The notes: a model not told the origin generated them from the sequence alone. Shown: positions 1 to 11,224, counted from the stretch's first letter. The stretch: DNA of 64,000 nt from Phytophthora sp. 'mugwort' (GCA_033558025.1 JAUCEF010000001.1:1860001-1924000); one strand, 5' to 3'. Numbers and translations are program-made.

Positions 1-1008
1 GGCTATCCAAATCATTTAAATGAGGCATCCGCAGACGTCTGCATTGAGGCAGGCTCGCCAATAAAACTGTTGTCGATGTCTCTGGATGAAGTTCTCAATG
101 CGAACCAGTCGTTTAAGATGGAGAGGGAAATTTCTGGAGTGAGACTAATTGGTGAAGTCGATGAAAGTGGCTGGATGGATGCCTTGGTCCCTGGATTCGG
201 GAGATGCCAAGTGCAGCGCAAGAGCTTGATCTATAGAGAACTAACCCTTCCGACCAATGGGTTAGCTGGTGCTACCTCACTAGCGATTAAGTTTGGTGAA
301 GATCCAGATCTAGAAGTTCTACAAGGATTGCTGTTACTTGTGGGAGTTTCACTCATGCATCTTACTCTCGAATTTGAAGAGTTTAATTTAAGCGAGCTGC
401 AAGATATCGTGGCAAGCTGTCCTAACCTGATTGAACTAGCCGTATGCACTCATACCATGGAGATGCGTTTTTGCCTCCGTAACAGCAAGTATCGGGATTT
501 GACGCTCAACCCGTCATCATATTATTCTTTTAGCTCGAATATTGAAGAAATCGCAGAAACATTGTGTGACTCGGAAAACCCCTTAACCAAATGCGCTCGA
601 CGTATGCGCGTTCGAATGGATCAGAGAGCAATGTACCATCCGTATGATGATTGCTATGCTGCTTTGTTAAAGATGCTGGAGATAAATCGCACGCTGGAGT
701 ATCTCGATATTGTTGCTCAGCGTCCTCATATGACGCGCTACAACGACTTTAAAGCGCACCACCTCGAATCGCTTCCTGTGGTACAGTCCGTTCTCTCAAT
801 GGAATGCAAGGCGGCGTTTCTGAGCGTTATGGGCGCCAGCCGCAGTGAACGACGTGATACCAAAAGGAGGAGGCAACTGCCTTTGCCGATACTTGACCAG
901 CACGTGCTTGTTTGCATCTTTGACTATGCAGCATCGCACGTGACGCGCCGAGTTTATTTCCGAGAGTTTGATTTTTTCGATACTGGACGCTACTACCTGC
1001 CGATCTGA
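1..1008 (+). CDS. LRR-like hypothetical protein, 5' end outside window
   Basis: The reading frame is already open at base 1 and stays open to the stop ending at 1008, so the first in-frame ATG (76) is probably internal and the gene starts upstream of the window. About 335 residues are visible. The stretch around 330-440 has the spacing of leucine-rich repeats (LxxLTLE, LSELQDIVxxCPNLIEL), followed by a polar region and a C-terminal segment with LDQHVLVCIFDYA and VTRRVYFRE. I do not recognise a characterised family. It resembles the many LRR/RNI-like proteins of unknown function in Phytophthora genomes. No signal peptide or membrane segment is visible in the part seen. Confidence 0.6.
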   Translation, partial: GYPNHLNEASADVCIEAGSPIKLLSMSLDEVLNANQSFKMEREISGVRLIGEVDESGWMDALVPGFGRCQVQRKSLIYRELTLPTNGLAGATSLAIKFGEDPDLEVLQGLLLLVGVSLMHLTLEFEEFNLSELQDIVASCPNLIELAVCTHTMEMRFCLRNSKYRDLTLNPSSYYSFSSNIEEIAETLCDSENPLTKCARRMRVRMDQRAMYHPYDDCYAALLKMLEINRTLEYLDIVAQRPHMTRYNDFKAHHLESLPVVQSVLSMECKAAFLSVMGASRSERRDTKRRRQLPLPILDQHVLVCIFDYAASHVTRRVYFREFDFFDTGRYYLPI

Positions 1009-1639
1009 GTGAATACTTCATTTAGACGTCACGACCCATGCAATTTCGTGAACGATGTGCATGAGAAAAAAAAATTTACACTATAGTAACGAAGATACTT
1101 CAGTATACTTAAGTATCGCATTGCTGTAACTGCTGGGTTGAATGAGATTAAACAGGAATTCGGCTGGGATCCATGATAAGATTCCCCCCAAAAAACGGAG
1201 ATTTGTGAGTTTAACCTTTTCGAAGGACAAAGTCACATAACAAAAAGTAGTAATCACGCTAGCTGTCAACAACTTACATGAAAGGCAATGCGGTAGGGTA
1301 GCATTGAGGTTCACTTTGGGATTCTAATGATTTAAGCTTGTAGAGAAGCTAGGTACTTACGGATTGCTGGTGCCTGCAAATTTTCTCAGTATACCGTAAA
1401 CCTTTGGCTCCGTCATGCAATTGTCTCTAGCATCACAAGTTCTCAAATCGACCTGACCTGAGGTTCAAGAAGTTGAGCATTTCATCCTAAAAGACTACTG
1501 TATCTGTAACAGCTTCAAAGCCACCGGAAAAGCCACAACTGGCTCACTTCACCTGCACGCGATCACTTCTGCGCTGATCCTATGTCCAAGCCACTTCGGG
1601 TGTTGCCCTTTTCAACGCACCCTATTCCCAGTCTGCCAA
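1009..1639. other. Intergenic, no gene seen
   Basis: AT-rich stretch with poly-A/T runs after the LRR-like gene. The only open frames are short and lack recognisable domains. Confidence 0.5.
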
Positions 1640-2151
1640 CGAATCATGAAGATATTTCCACACCCCCTGCTGCCTCGCTTGCGCTTGGAGCTTTTGTCAC
1701 TGCCGACCCTACTGCTACACGCGCTGAGTGCCAGTTTGTCGTCGGCGGAGGAGAAGTCTCCATTTACACGAAGGCGTACACAACCGGCATCCACTTTATT
1801 TCTGATGACACCAATTTCAGCGGTGGTGTCCTCATCACGCCCACCCACGTGCTTACAACTGCAGCCTGCACCAGTCTGGAGGAGACTAGGTCGTGTCTGT
1901 GGGCTGAACGTTCCCTCCTTAAATTCGCGTGTCAATACGCGTCAGTTGAGGATCGCAGGGACATCCAGCTGCAATAATAACTTGCTTACGGAATACCATT
2001 AAACTAGATCAACTCGTGCTGAGTTCTTGTTTCGCATTTTCGAATACCGTAGAACTTATGTGCAAGACGTCGGCCATTTACGGACACCTTCAACGTGGCC
2101 AATCAGCGACCGGAATATTGAGGACACAATTCGGTAATTTGACTAAACTGC

Positions 2152-2500
2152 TTGAACGAGCTCTCAGCCAGTCAGCCAGTCAAGAAGCCGTCAACACAAA
2201 GCATAAAGCCCAAGACCAACTCACAAGGCCGACCTCATCTGACAGAGCAAGGGCGAAGAGCCAACAAATATACACACATGCAACTATGGCTGAAGCTGGA
2301 GATTGTCGAGTGTTATTTTGAGTGCAACAAAATTTATTGCACTAAGAAATCGGTAGCCAAATGCTTTGGCACGCTGAGCTCAAAATCGAGAGACTCGAAG
2401 CGCAAATTCGTCTATTCATGAATAACAAACAGCGAGCGGCTGACCCTGATGCCGTAGTCTGGGTGGGGCTCGAACCCAAGGCCCTCAATAAGCCAACCGG
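2152..2500 (+). pseudogene. Pogo/CENP-B-like transposase N-terminal fragment
   Basis: The frame contains KLEIVECYFECNK followed by TKKSVAKCFGTL, the pattern of the N-terminal helix-turn-helix of pogo-type transposases (LEIVxYY...TKKxVAxHFG). After a frameshift near 2370 the downstream frame continues with KIERLEAQIRLFMNNKQR. No DDE catalytic part follows. It sits between two fragments of the trypsin-like relic, which suggests that an insertion helped break that gene. Confidence 0.4.
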
Positions 2501-2515
2501 TTAAACTTGTCGAGC
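2457..2515 (-). repeat. tRNA-like 3' half (possible SINE or tRNA relic)
   Basis: Read on the minus strand, a TTCGAGC loop is flanked by TTGGG and CCCAC, pairing at four of five T-arm positions, with a Pol III B-box-like GGTTCGAGCC. The 5' half does not fold into a convincing D-arm, so it is a relic or tRNA-derived repeat rather than a tRNA gene. Confidence 0.25.
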
Positions 2516-2844
2516 TGCCAGTACTTCAATATGCGGTCAATAAAGTAATATTTAGAACTACCAGAAAACGTTATAGATGAGCCTTCAGGAACACGCCGTG
2601 TCCGTTTGCGCATAAGCCTTACGGTATGCAGCAAAGCACGCAACGACTTACTTCCAAAAACACAATTTCTGAGACTGGACAATTCGACATCCCGATTTAA
2701 CAGCGTTAACAAATGTTTCATGTGATGCCATTTGTATACCTAACGCTAGCCTATTGACACGCTCTGCCCATGAATGTTATTCCGAACTTGTAGGGGTACA
2801 TGTAGGACGGTGTAAATCTGTACACACAAAGTACATAGCACCTG

Positions 2845-2885
2845 GTTAAGTATCGAAGGTTCGTGCTTAGGTTCAAATCCTCATG
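2845..2885 (+). repeat. Second tRNA-like B-box region
   Basis: GGTTCAAATCC at about 2870-2880 is a near-consensus Pol III B-box with a partial T-arm (TTAGG/CCTCA), preceded by D-loop-like CTGGTTAAG. A full cloverleaf cannot be drawn. Confidence 0.2.
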
Positions 2886-3530
2886 AAGTTCTCAGTCGAG
2901 TCCGTAATCCTAGAGAAGAGTCACGAAGGCCCGCGTTTGTGCAGATACCAACGGGTTCGGAATCATCCTCAACCCGAGGTACTTTATAATTCGCCGAAAA
3001 GTATCATAGCTAAACCAGTGGTATACACGGCCAACCGTCAAGGAATATCGCGCTGCCAGTTCCACAGCCGTTTAAGTTCTCCGCCGAGCGATGGTGGTCA
3101 GCCATGGATTAATGTCGTACAAGTTCTCCTCAACCGGGCGACTTTTTTGTGAGGAATGCTGGAGCTTATGACGCAGAAATGCACTTAGTTTCAATGCCTG
3201 GACCCGCTCAAGGCCACAGTCGCCAGCAGCAATGCCAAGCTCCGATGCCACAAGATCTGAATCCCTACTCTTGGGATATCATGCTCTTGCGCTTGACGAC
3301 CCCACCAATATTGTACCAGGTAAGTCTTGTTATCGTTGAGCAGACCATGTCATGAATACAAAAGCTCATCCGGTCTGGTTCGACAACTGAGGGTTCAACG
3401 TGCCAGACTTCTAGACCATTCACCCGTCTCATCATCACAAACATCTGGAGGGCCCCCAAGTACAACCTCTCCATGTGACATCCGCTACAGCAACGTTCGT
3501 TGCATGAGGCAGACAACTTTCTTCACGACT

Positions 3531-4622
3531 CCGAAGGGGCCTTTTAAGGCAAATAAACTACCACAACAGCACCACGCGGCGGCTGACAGTTGTAGCAACG
3601 CCCCGACTGACTCAAGAGCACGGGTCAAATTAGTAATTTGAAATTACACACGAGGAGGTCTGCTCGCCACATCACTGTAGCCAGCTGGCGCTACATGTAC
3701 TAGTCTAGTCTATAATGCGTGATGGCCAGATGAGTCGGTGCTTATTTTCTCGCGCCCCACCGCAATGTCGGCCATGTCAATTCCTCGCCAAGATTCCTAA
3801 CCCATTTAAGCTATGCATCTTGAGGAGCGACCGACCAAAGCGAGCAAGCTAACCGATAACGGGAGGGCGACTTCCATTGGATCACGCTTAGAACATTAAC
3901 ACTGTGCAAGGCTCGCCCAGGAGCCTTCGGATCGGGGCGAGACAGCCGGTCGGTCGACTACAGCGACGACTTTCTTCTCGATTACCGCTGCCGCCGCGAA
4001 ACGCGCGTTGGACAGCAAACCATGAGGTGGCACCAGAACATATTGTTGCCCCGAGCAAAGGGCAACCCGGGAACGTGCGACTACCAGCAGCAGCAGGCCT
4101 GCGCGGCAAGACCCCTGCCATTTATTTTATGAAATGTAGAGATCGAGAAAAACCGTAATACTGTTGTCACCTAACCTTTGTATAGCGCGCATTCCATGCG
4201 CACTAGTGACGCCTGTGTTCAAACCGATCCCCATCATTTACTAAGGTATAGGATATGCCATGTAGGCCGCTGCGAATACGAGCATTGGCAAGGTGTTACA
4301 CCGCCGGCGCTCCCGAATAGCGTGGTGCAAGGCGAAGCCTCGAATCCCCGCGCCGGTATCAGTTACAGTAATAAGTATCCCAACTTAGTAAAATCTCTCG
4401 CACGCCAGCTGGTTTCACAAGAGAATTCTGAAATTTCCTCCCGCATACAAAGCACCAGTCAAGGTGCGTTGCCACAACGCGACGACGGCTCCCGCCCTCT
4501 CCCCCTCACCGGCTCTTCATATTGGGCGCCTTTGCTACGCGTGCGCCATTCCCTCTTTTGCTTGCAAAGAGACCCTTAGGTTTCCCTCGTTTCAAGCTTA
4601 GCTACTAAACATAAAGACGAAG
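3531..4622. other. Intergenic, upstream of EGF-like gene
   Basis: Overlapping open frames on both strands (for example 3888-4121 minus and 4178-4579 plus) show no domain, signal peptide or repeat that I recognise. The last 100 bases are the promoter and leader of the next gene. Confidence 0.4.
4543..4560 (+). promoter_or_regulatory. Candidate oomycete initiator
   Basis: CGCCATTCCCTCTTTTG resembles the oomycete Inr (YCATTYY) and lies about 75 bases before the ATG at 4623, a usual 5' UTR length in this group. Confidence 0.35.
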
Positions 4623-5762
4623 ATGCAGACGGCGGCGTTCATCGCGGCGATCGCAGCCATAACTGCGGCCGTTAAGGCCGATTCCGGCTCGGGTGAGCCC
4701 GGCTACTGCAAGGACGACAAGTCCTGCGAGAAAGGTTACGTGTGCATCAGTGTGCAGACCACGCGCTCGGGCATCGAGGACGTCAAGCAGTGCCTGCCAT
4801 ACGCAAAGGAGGGCGACGTATGCTCAGGCACGTATCCTGGTCTGTGCCCGTCCTTCTCGACATGGAACACGGCCTTCCAGTCCATTAGCAGCGTGTGCGC
4901 CTATCAGCTGCCCTCGGGCTCGGACCAGTGTCTCAACGGCTCCTTCTCGGGCTCGGACACAGCCGGCTACGTGTCGTGCATGGACATCACCGAGGGATCG
5001 GGCTCCACCGCTGAGAGCGTAGGAGTGATCTACGGCTGCGTCGACTTCGACGGCACCAACCTCCTGTTCGACAAGAAATCGGACAACTGGGACTTGTCGG
5101 CGCAGATGAACTACACGGCCGTCATCAACGAGGGATGCGTGAATCCCAACAACGGCGAGGACTCGGATGTTGTTTGCTCAGGCCGCGGCACGTGCTCCCC
5201 CTACTCGTCTGGCTCGATGGACTATTACTGTGAGTGCAACGTCGGCTACAATGGCACCTACTGCCAGAAGGTCGTGTCCAACAAATGCACGCTCGAGTCG
5301 CAGTGCCAAGCCGGCACGTGCAACCTGACCACTCAGGAGTGCGAGTGTGACAAAGGCACCACTGGCGACCAGTGCGCGTACTGCGATCCTACATCGTCCA
5401 AGGCTTGCAACGGCCACGGCACGTGTGTTGCGGCTTCCAGCTCGGGCGCCTCCACCACCTCTGGCTCCTCCGCGGGCTCTGTCACCGCCGGCACGGTTGA
5501 TGCTGCTGGCTCGGACAGCTCTGCTGCTCGTTTCCTGATGGAGACTGTGGGTATGGCTTCGTCCTCGTCCTCAGGGAACGGCAACGTGTGCGAGTGTGAC
5601 GATGGCTACGCTGGCGACCAGTGCACACGTAAGGTCGACTCGAGCTCAAGCGGTGCCGGTAAGAAGAAGAAAAGCAGCGACTCGTCCACGAGTGACGCCA
5701 CCTCGGTGGCTACTTCGATCGCCCTCGTGGCGTCGGCCTTCGTTGTTGCCTTCCTGAACTAG
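4623..5762 (+). CDS. Secreted EGF-like protein, predicted GPI anchor
   Basis: Intronless, 379 residues. Residues 1-19 form a hydrophobic alanine-rich signal peptide ending at KAD. The mature part is cysteine-rich. Residues ~27-160 hold a cysteine-rich domain that I do not recognise. EGF-like units follow at about 170-215 (CSGRGTC ... CECNVGYNGTYC), 222-250 (CNLTTQECECDKGTTGDQC) and 254-335 (CNGHGTC ... CECDDGYAGDQC). The third unit is split by a Ser/Ala/Thr-rich insert of about 55 residues. A Ser/Lys linker and a C-terminal hydrophobic tail (VATSIALVASAFVVAF) without a charged end suggest GPI anchoring at the cell surface. The role, adhesion or matrix contact, is inferred only. Codon use is strongly GC-biased, as in well-expressed oomycete genes. 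Confidence 0.85.
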   Translation: MQTAAFIAAIAAITAAVKADSGSGEPGYCKDDKSCEKGYVCISVQTTRSGIEDVKQCLPYAKEGDVCSGTYPGLCPSFSTWNTAFQSISSVCAYQLPSGSDQCLNGSFSGSDTAGYVSCMDITEGSGSTAESVGVIYGCVDFDGTNLLFDKKSDNWDLSAQMNYTAVINEGCVNPNNGEDSDVVCSGRGTCSPYSSGSMDYYCECNVGYNGTYCQKVVSNKCTLESQCQAGTCNLTTQECECDKGTTGDQCAYCDPTSSKACNGHGTCVAASSSGASTTSGSSAGSVTAGTVDAAGSDSSAARFLMETVGMASSSSSGNGNVCECDDGYAGDQCTRKVDSSSSGAGKKKKSSDSSTSDATSVATSIALVASAFVVAFLN

Positions 5763-6383
5763 ACGGATGGTCATACGATGCATCAGCAGAAAGGTGAAGC
5801 AGTGCGTCGGAGCCAGAGTAGTTGCTGGCGGTGCATTGCAAGTTGACTGTGTGTTTTGAGAACGAGAAATGCTCAGCATTTCTCTTTAATGCATTTTTGC
5901 CTTTCCTTATAAACTTTTTTTTCTTCTTGTTTTGACCAAAACCATTGTACATGTATTGTTCAGTAATGCTAGTACTGTACACCACCCGGTTGCGCTTCCG
6001 GAAGGATATAATTCATGAACAAGTGCGAAACGTATACTTTGTATGTTGTCCTGGAACATGATCGCCTTGTTGCTGGCAGAGGGCAACACAGGAACAAGGG
6101 CACCGGTACATGGACATGCGCACAAATGAAACACCACTGCCTGAGAGCATCGGAAACTTTTGTTTGAGTTTTGCTAAAAAATTTCGCTGACATCACCTTC
6201 TTGGCCGCTGCGGTTCATAACTTTAAAACCGCTGATGTCGAGGCACAGCATCTTGCCGTCTCTGCCTTACAGAATCAGGCTCAGCTTGGATTCAGTATAT
6301 AACGCTTTCTAGAGGGTTTATGTGCGCTACATACTTGGGTGCAAAATGGTCAGACATCACATTCGAACGAGGAGGTCGTCGCC
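5763..6383. other. Intergenic: 3' UTR and upstream region
   Basis: AT-rich sequence after the EGF-like gene, then the leader of the C2 gene. Short minus-strand frames have no recognisable content. Confidence 0.5.
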
Positions 6384-7993
6384 ATGAACCGCTACAGCCG
6401 GCCGTCAATGAGCCACCGCTCGTCCATCAGTAGTAGCGTGGCGGGGGCGTCCACGGCGCTGCGCAACGACGCTATCCTTTACCTGACGATTCTGTCGGCG
6501 CGCGACTTGAAGAAAGTGCAGACACTGGGCGAGCAGGACCCGTACTGCAGCGTGTACCTGACCACGGGAGGGAAGGAGCAGGAGAAGGCGGCGTTTAAGA
6601 CGGACACACACGACAATGGGGGTGAGTATTCCACAAGATCGATGGTAGCGATGATAATTTATGCTCACACTGCACTTGCCAGGCACGCGGCCCATGTGGA
6701 ACGCCAAGGGCCACATTTTGATCCCCGACATCTCGTCGGACGTTGTGCGCTTCCGCATCAAGAACAACAACTGGGGAAAGAAGTGAGCGCGGCAATGCGA
6801 CTACTTGGGATGCCAAATGCGAGGTGGAATGGAGTTGCTGACCACAGCGTGTGCATTTGTGTGTGTGACACTTGTGCAGCACTGTGATCGGCGAGATCGC
6901 GCTAGCGATGCGGGACTTGTCCCGAGGACGGTCTATGGAGAAGGAGTTCGCGTTAACCCCGAAGGGCTTTCTGAAGGTGCTGATGTATCTGTCGCTTGGC
7001 CATGGTGCGTTGAAGTGTATTGTTCTTTGTGGATTTGCTCGGATTGAGGCTCCTGCTGACGTTGAAATTCGATCTTGTCTTTGCCTAGAAAACCCGACCT
7101 CGCAGCCTCGCGTGAAATTTGGCGAGTACCCGCAGCACTTCATTCCCGGGAAGACCAAGCTCTTCCTGGGTCTTATTTCGGGCAGCAAGCTGCGCGATAT
7201 TCAGTCATTTGGCACGCAAGACCCGTTCTGCGAGGTGTATCTTGGACGAAGCCGCACACCAACCGCGAATGACCTGGTGTACAGGACGAAAACTCATGAC
7301 AATGGAGGTGAGGGGCAGAGATCAGGTTGGCAGTTTGGATGTCGTTTCTAAATTTGTGTGCTCTTCTGCTGTGGGTTCGCAGGCAAAAACCCGCGCTGGA
7401 TCGAGAGTATCACCGTCAGCGTGAGATGCATAGAGCACGACTTCCTTGTGATTCGCGTTATGAACGACAACACTGTGAAGGAGTAAGTGATGACAGCTCG
7501 CCCGTCTCAGACATAGTTATCTGGTACTGTAGACAGTTTTGTGACGTCGTTTCTTGCGTGTGTATACAGTACACTTATCGGAGAACTCGCCTTGAAGATA
7601 GAGATGCTGATCGGCCGCAATTTCGAGGACAAGAGCTACCCCATCGAAGCGGACGACACAATTGTCGGCCAGGTGCGGCTGCAGCTCGCGCTATTCAATG
7701 ACGAGATCATGGATGAGGACGAGATGCGCGACTGCGACGTAGACGGCTGCTCCTGCGCTTTAACAACCCCCGTCCGTGCCACGAAGGTCGGTGACGTGCT
7801 GATCGACGGCATCTCGCCCGAGGGCGTGCAGTACCTAGAGGCTGGTACTGCCGTGCACACCGGCTGCGAGCTGGCGGGCGACTACGTCGTGGATAAGGAT
7901 GTGTACGAAGGCGGTGGTTGGGAAGGCGAGGAGCTAGATACTCGTCGACTGGAGCAGATCGACAGCGACGAGTGGGAAGGCGACGAATTGTAG
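6384..7993 (+). CDS. Double C2-domain protein, six exons
   Basis: Exons 6384-6621, 6683-6782, 6880-7004, 7089-7307, 7383-7482 and 7570-7993 join in frame to 401 residues. Every intron is GT-AG and 61-97 nt long. The ATG at 6384 is chosen; the frame upstream offers only GTG. Two C2-like units are visible. The first (~28-150) has LYLTILSARDLKKVQ, GEQDPYCSVYL and KTDTHDNGG. The second (~175-320) has LFLGLISGSKLRDIQ, GTQDPFCEVYL and KTHDNGGKNPRW. Each carries the DPYC/DPFC aspartate of the calcium-binding loop and ends in an (S/N)T-IGE strand. Introns fall at matching positions in the two halves, which points to internal duplication. An acidic tail ends with DEWEGDEL. A role in calcium- or lipid-dependent membrane binding is inferred. 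Confidence 0.85.
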
Positions 7994-8030
7994 TGCGAAG
8001 AAGTGCCTACTTAGACAACCTAAAGCTAGG

Positions 8031-8035
8031 CAAAC
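8031..8035. repeat. Target-site duplication CAAAC (left)
   Basis: CAAAC directly precedes the 5' LTR and recurs at 13874-13878 after the 3' LTR. Five bases is the usual copia duplication length. Confidence 0.55.
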
Positions 8036-8271
8036 TGTGAATGTTGGTCACCTGCACACCACTTACACACCAACACCAACCTACAATTTAGGCTGAGTTC
8101 TAGAAGTCCTAGATCTGATAGGTTTATTAAGATTGGTGGTCGCTAGACCTCCACGTGTACTCTCTCTGTGTTCTGCTCGAGCTCCTAACTTATCTCACTT
8201 TCTAATTCTTCCTCTTCCCTGCTTTGCCAGGTTCCCCCGATCCTATTCTGCACTGTGTCGAGATGCCTCGA
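8036..8271 (+). repeat. 5' LTR of copia element
   Basis: Starts TGTGAATGTTGG and aligns along its length with 13640-13873. The shared sequence ends at TCGA, or TCGACA if the next two bases are counted. Confidence 0.85.
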
Positions 8272-9906
8272 CAGGTTTTGAGCCCCACGCTGGGGAGAAC
8301 CGGTGAAGATCTCCCTCGTCTGAGCGGCTCCAACTTCCCTGTTTGGAACGCGTGCGTTCGTGCTGCACTCGATGGCCAAGGACTCCTCGGATTCATCGAC
8401 GAAGAAGACTTCGACGGCGACTCCGACTCCTCGGCTGACAACTCCGACGAAGAAGAACCCGACCCACCGATGCCCAAGTCATCCCACCCACGCCCTCCTC
8501 GTCGGACGTCCTGCTCTCTGACACGGGTACGCTGCCTCCAGGCGACAGTCCCAACGACGACGCCGACCCTGATGACGCTGCCCAACCGAAGGCTAATGTC
8601 TCCTCTTCCGAGGATACCTCCGACTCGTCCTCCGGCAACTCGTCCGAGGTGGTGGGTGCGAAGCTGACGAAGCCGTCTACCAGAGCCCCTCCGGTGGTGA
8701 AGTCCCTCGTGGAAACCAAGAAGGATGAAAAAAGACGGCCAGCATTGCTCCGTGCACAAGCTAAGAAAGCTCGAGCCAAGCTCAGAGCGGCCAAGAAGGG
8801 TGCTGTTCGCAAGCCGAGCGCACATGACGCCGAATAGAGCGCAAAACGAGGTCATTTCTGATCTCCACGATCGACGACGCGCATGTACTTCTCGTCGAAG
8901 GGTCCGTGTCGGCTTCCGCCATCTACCAAAAGCTGCGCGATCGCTACGAAGGCTCGACAGCGCACGGAGACCCATACTACATCAATTACTACCTGATGAT
9001 GATCAAGTACGAGGAAGGCACCGACCTCATGCAGTTCTTCCTGACGTTTGAGCGTGAGCTCAAGGTTGCCGCGGAAGCTACTGATATCGTCATGACAGGC
9101 AAGGAAATGTCGCTCTATCTGTATCATGCCACGCCCAGCACCTGGAAACCCGGCTTGGCCATCTGGAAGGGCAGCAAGAAGTTCATCCCATATACAGACA
9201 TCAGGACTAACATCGAACGGAAGGTGATGGATGACTACGCCAAGCGCAAGTACATCATTGCAAAGAGCAGTCCGGAGTCATCTGCGGCGAGACGGCACTC
9301 CAAGTGATCTCCAATGCTCCTCACGGTTGTGATAACCCGCCCCACACTTGGTCTGGTACAAGCTGCACCTACTGCCAACGCCCGAACCACGTCATTCGTG
9401 ACTGTCGTGTGCTGCAGAAACACTTGCGCATTGGGACAGTGAAGGACGGCACTGTCCTCCCGGCCAACTTCGGCGTCATTGACCGCTGGCCTCGTGATGA
9501 CCACAACCCTTTCCCGGCCAAGCAGCAGCGCGCTCAACGCTCTGACGATCGCCATGGCCAACGCAACGATGCCGGGTCTAAGACCCAGACATCTATGACC
9601 GTTTCGGTAACCCGGTCAACTTTGACGACCTCCAGCGCCAGTTTAGCTCACGTGGTCATGAAGCCGGCCTCATTGCCTGCACCACTATCACCATGCCAGA
9701 CATTGGCCTTTCCGCCACGAGCATCGACCCCCATGACCCTACGTGGACGGTTGACTCCGGCTGTACTCGCCATGCTGCCTACCAGGAATCCTGGTTCAAG
9801 TAGATCAGGTCGTACGCCGGTGCCATCATGGTCGGCGGCAAGAAGGAACTACCCATTCGCGGTATTGGACATGTCGTTCTTGAACTATCCGACACCAACG
9901 GCATAA
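8263..9906 (+). pseudogene. copia gag and protease remnant
   Basis: The frame from the ATG at 8263, at the LTR edge, starts a gag-like N-terminus (LSGSNFPVWNACVRAALDG), then an acidic stretch. After frameshifts, 8906-9307 encodes the gag polypeptide core (IYQKLRDRYEGS, FFLTFERELK). A CCHC knuckle (CTYCQRPNHVIRDC) lies at 9364-9405. The aspartic protease signature WTVDSGCTRH has its DSG at 9753-9761, followed by a stop. At least three frame changes are needed to read through, so no Gag-Pol product is expected. Confidence 0.8.
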
Positions 9907-10299
9907 ACGCCTACTGGAATTCCGCGATGTACTCTACGTGCCTGACATGAAGTTCAATCTTCTGTCCATCGCTCAAGTCCTGAAAATGGGCATTCGCCTC
10001 GTGTTCAGTCGTTCGCGCTGCACCTTCTTCGTGGGTAAGGACTTCAAGCTCCATGGTTGAACTCGCCGCCAACATGGACTTGATCCAGCTCATGGCCAAA
10101 GACGCCTCTCAAGACGCCATCCAGCGCGCTCATGGCCTCGACTCCTGCGGCTCGCCAACGCCCTTGTAGCTCGACCAGGTATGGATCCAAACGTCTTATT
10201 ATGGCACAAACGTCTCGGTTACCCTACTTTCGTATGATGCAGATCATGTCTAGGACCCAAGCGGGCCGGAACTGGCGTTCTCTCAAGCATCAGCGATCC

Positions 10300-11190
10300 C
10301 CAAACACATGTGCCCATCGTGCATCTTTGCTAAAGCTCACCGTACTCCTTTCAATAGAAATGTCGGTCGCTCTAAAGCTCTTCTTGAAAAGGTTCATTCT
10401 GATATCAATGGTCCTTTGCCCTCTCTCCCTTTGAGTGGAGCTCACTATTTCATTACGTTCATCGACGACTACTCGCGCTTCATGCACCTATATGTGGCTA
10501 CGCGGAAGTCGGACTTGTATGACTGTTATGAGCAGTTCAGTAAAGCGGCCAAAAACCGTTTCAACATTGAGGTTGGCACACTGGAAACCCAATTCAATCA
10601 GTATGATCCTGAAGTTCAGCGGCTACAAAGCGATAACGAAAAAGAGTACGAAAAACTAGGCAAGATCATCTTTGATCAATACGGCACCCATGCCTAGTTC
10701 ACGAATGCGTATATGTCCCAACAAAATGGTGTTGCGGAACGCCGGATGCGTACCATCCTCGAGCGCGTGCGTGCTCTACTAATTGACGGTGACCTACCTC
10801 GCGCTTTGGGGTGAGTGCTACCAGTATGTTACGCACCTCATTAACGTGACTACCAGCAGTGTTCTCCCTGATGGGGTCACCCCCACGAGCTTTGGCACGG
10901 CAGGAAGCCATCTCTCGCGTACATCAAGGTGTTCGGTTGTGCAGCGTTTGTACTTACACCAGAGCCGCACCGCAACAAACTCGAGGCACGCGCTAAACTG
11001 TGCATGTTTGTCGGCCTTCTACAAAACCAAAAAGGATATCGCCTTCTCAGCACGATGGAAAATAGAATCATTTACAGCCGAGATGTCACGTTCAAAGAAG
11101 ACACGTTCCCAAGACTGAATTTCCTCGAACGGGCCACCCCCGATCCGCTCAGCACTCCCTTACCTGTCGCAATGAACTCCTGCCATCCCT
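10300..11190 (+). pseudogene. copia integrase remnant
   Basis: The pre-integrase motif CPSCIFAKAHRTPF is followed by an rve core with HSDINGPLP, FIDDYSRF and LQSDNEKEY, a stop at about 10696, then QQNGVAERRMRTILER carrying the third acidic residue. After another frameshift FGCAAFV and KLEARAKLCMFVGLL match the C-terminal end of copia integrases. Nonfunctional because of internal stops. Confidence 0.8.
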
Positions 11191-11224
11191 GAGTGGGCTT
11201 CTTAAACGGAATCAAGCTTCCCTA

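Larger units (their letters stand above)
1640..3530 (+). pseudogene. Decayed trypsin-like (S1, GIP-like) protein relic
   Basis: Three separated fragments follow the order of a chymotrypsin-fold protein. At about 1730-1875 the frame reads VVGG, then KAYTTGIHF, SGGVLITPTHVLTTAAC, matching the mature N-terminus through the catalytic-histidine region. At about 3265-3305 it reads YSWDIMLLRLTTPP, matching the catalytic-aspartate segment (DIMLLRL). At about 3435-3515 SGGPPS and DIRYSNVRC match the segment after the GWG motif. The histidine position (TAAHC in active trypsins) reads TAAC without His, as in glucanase-inhibitor (GIP) type pseudoproteases. Frameshifts, stops and about 1.3 kb of foreign DNA separate the pieces, so no product is expected. 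Confidence 0.55.
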
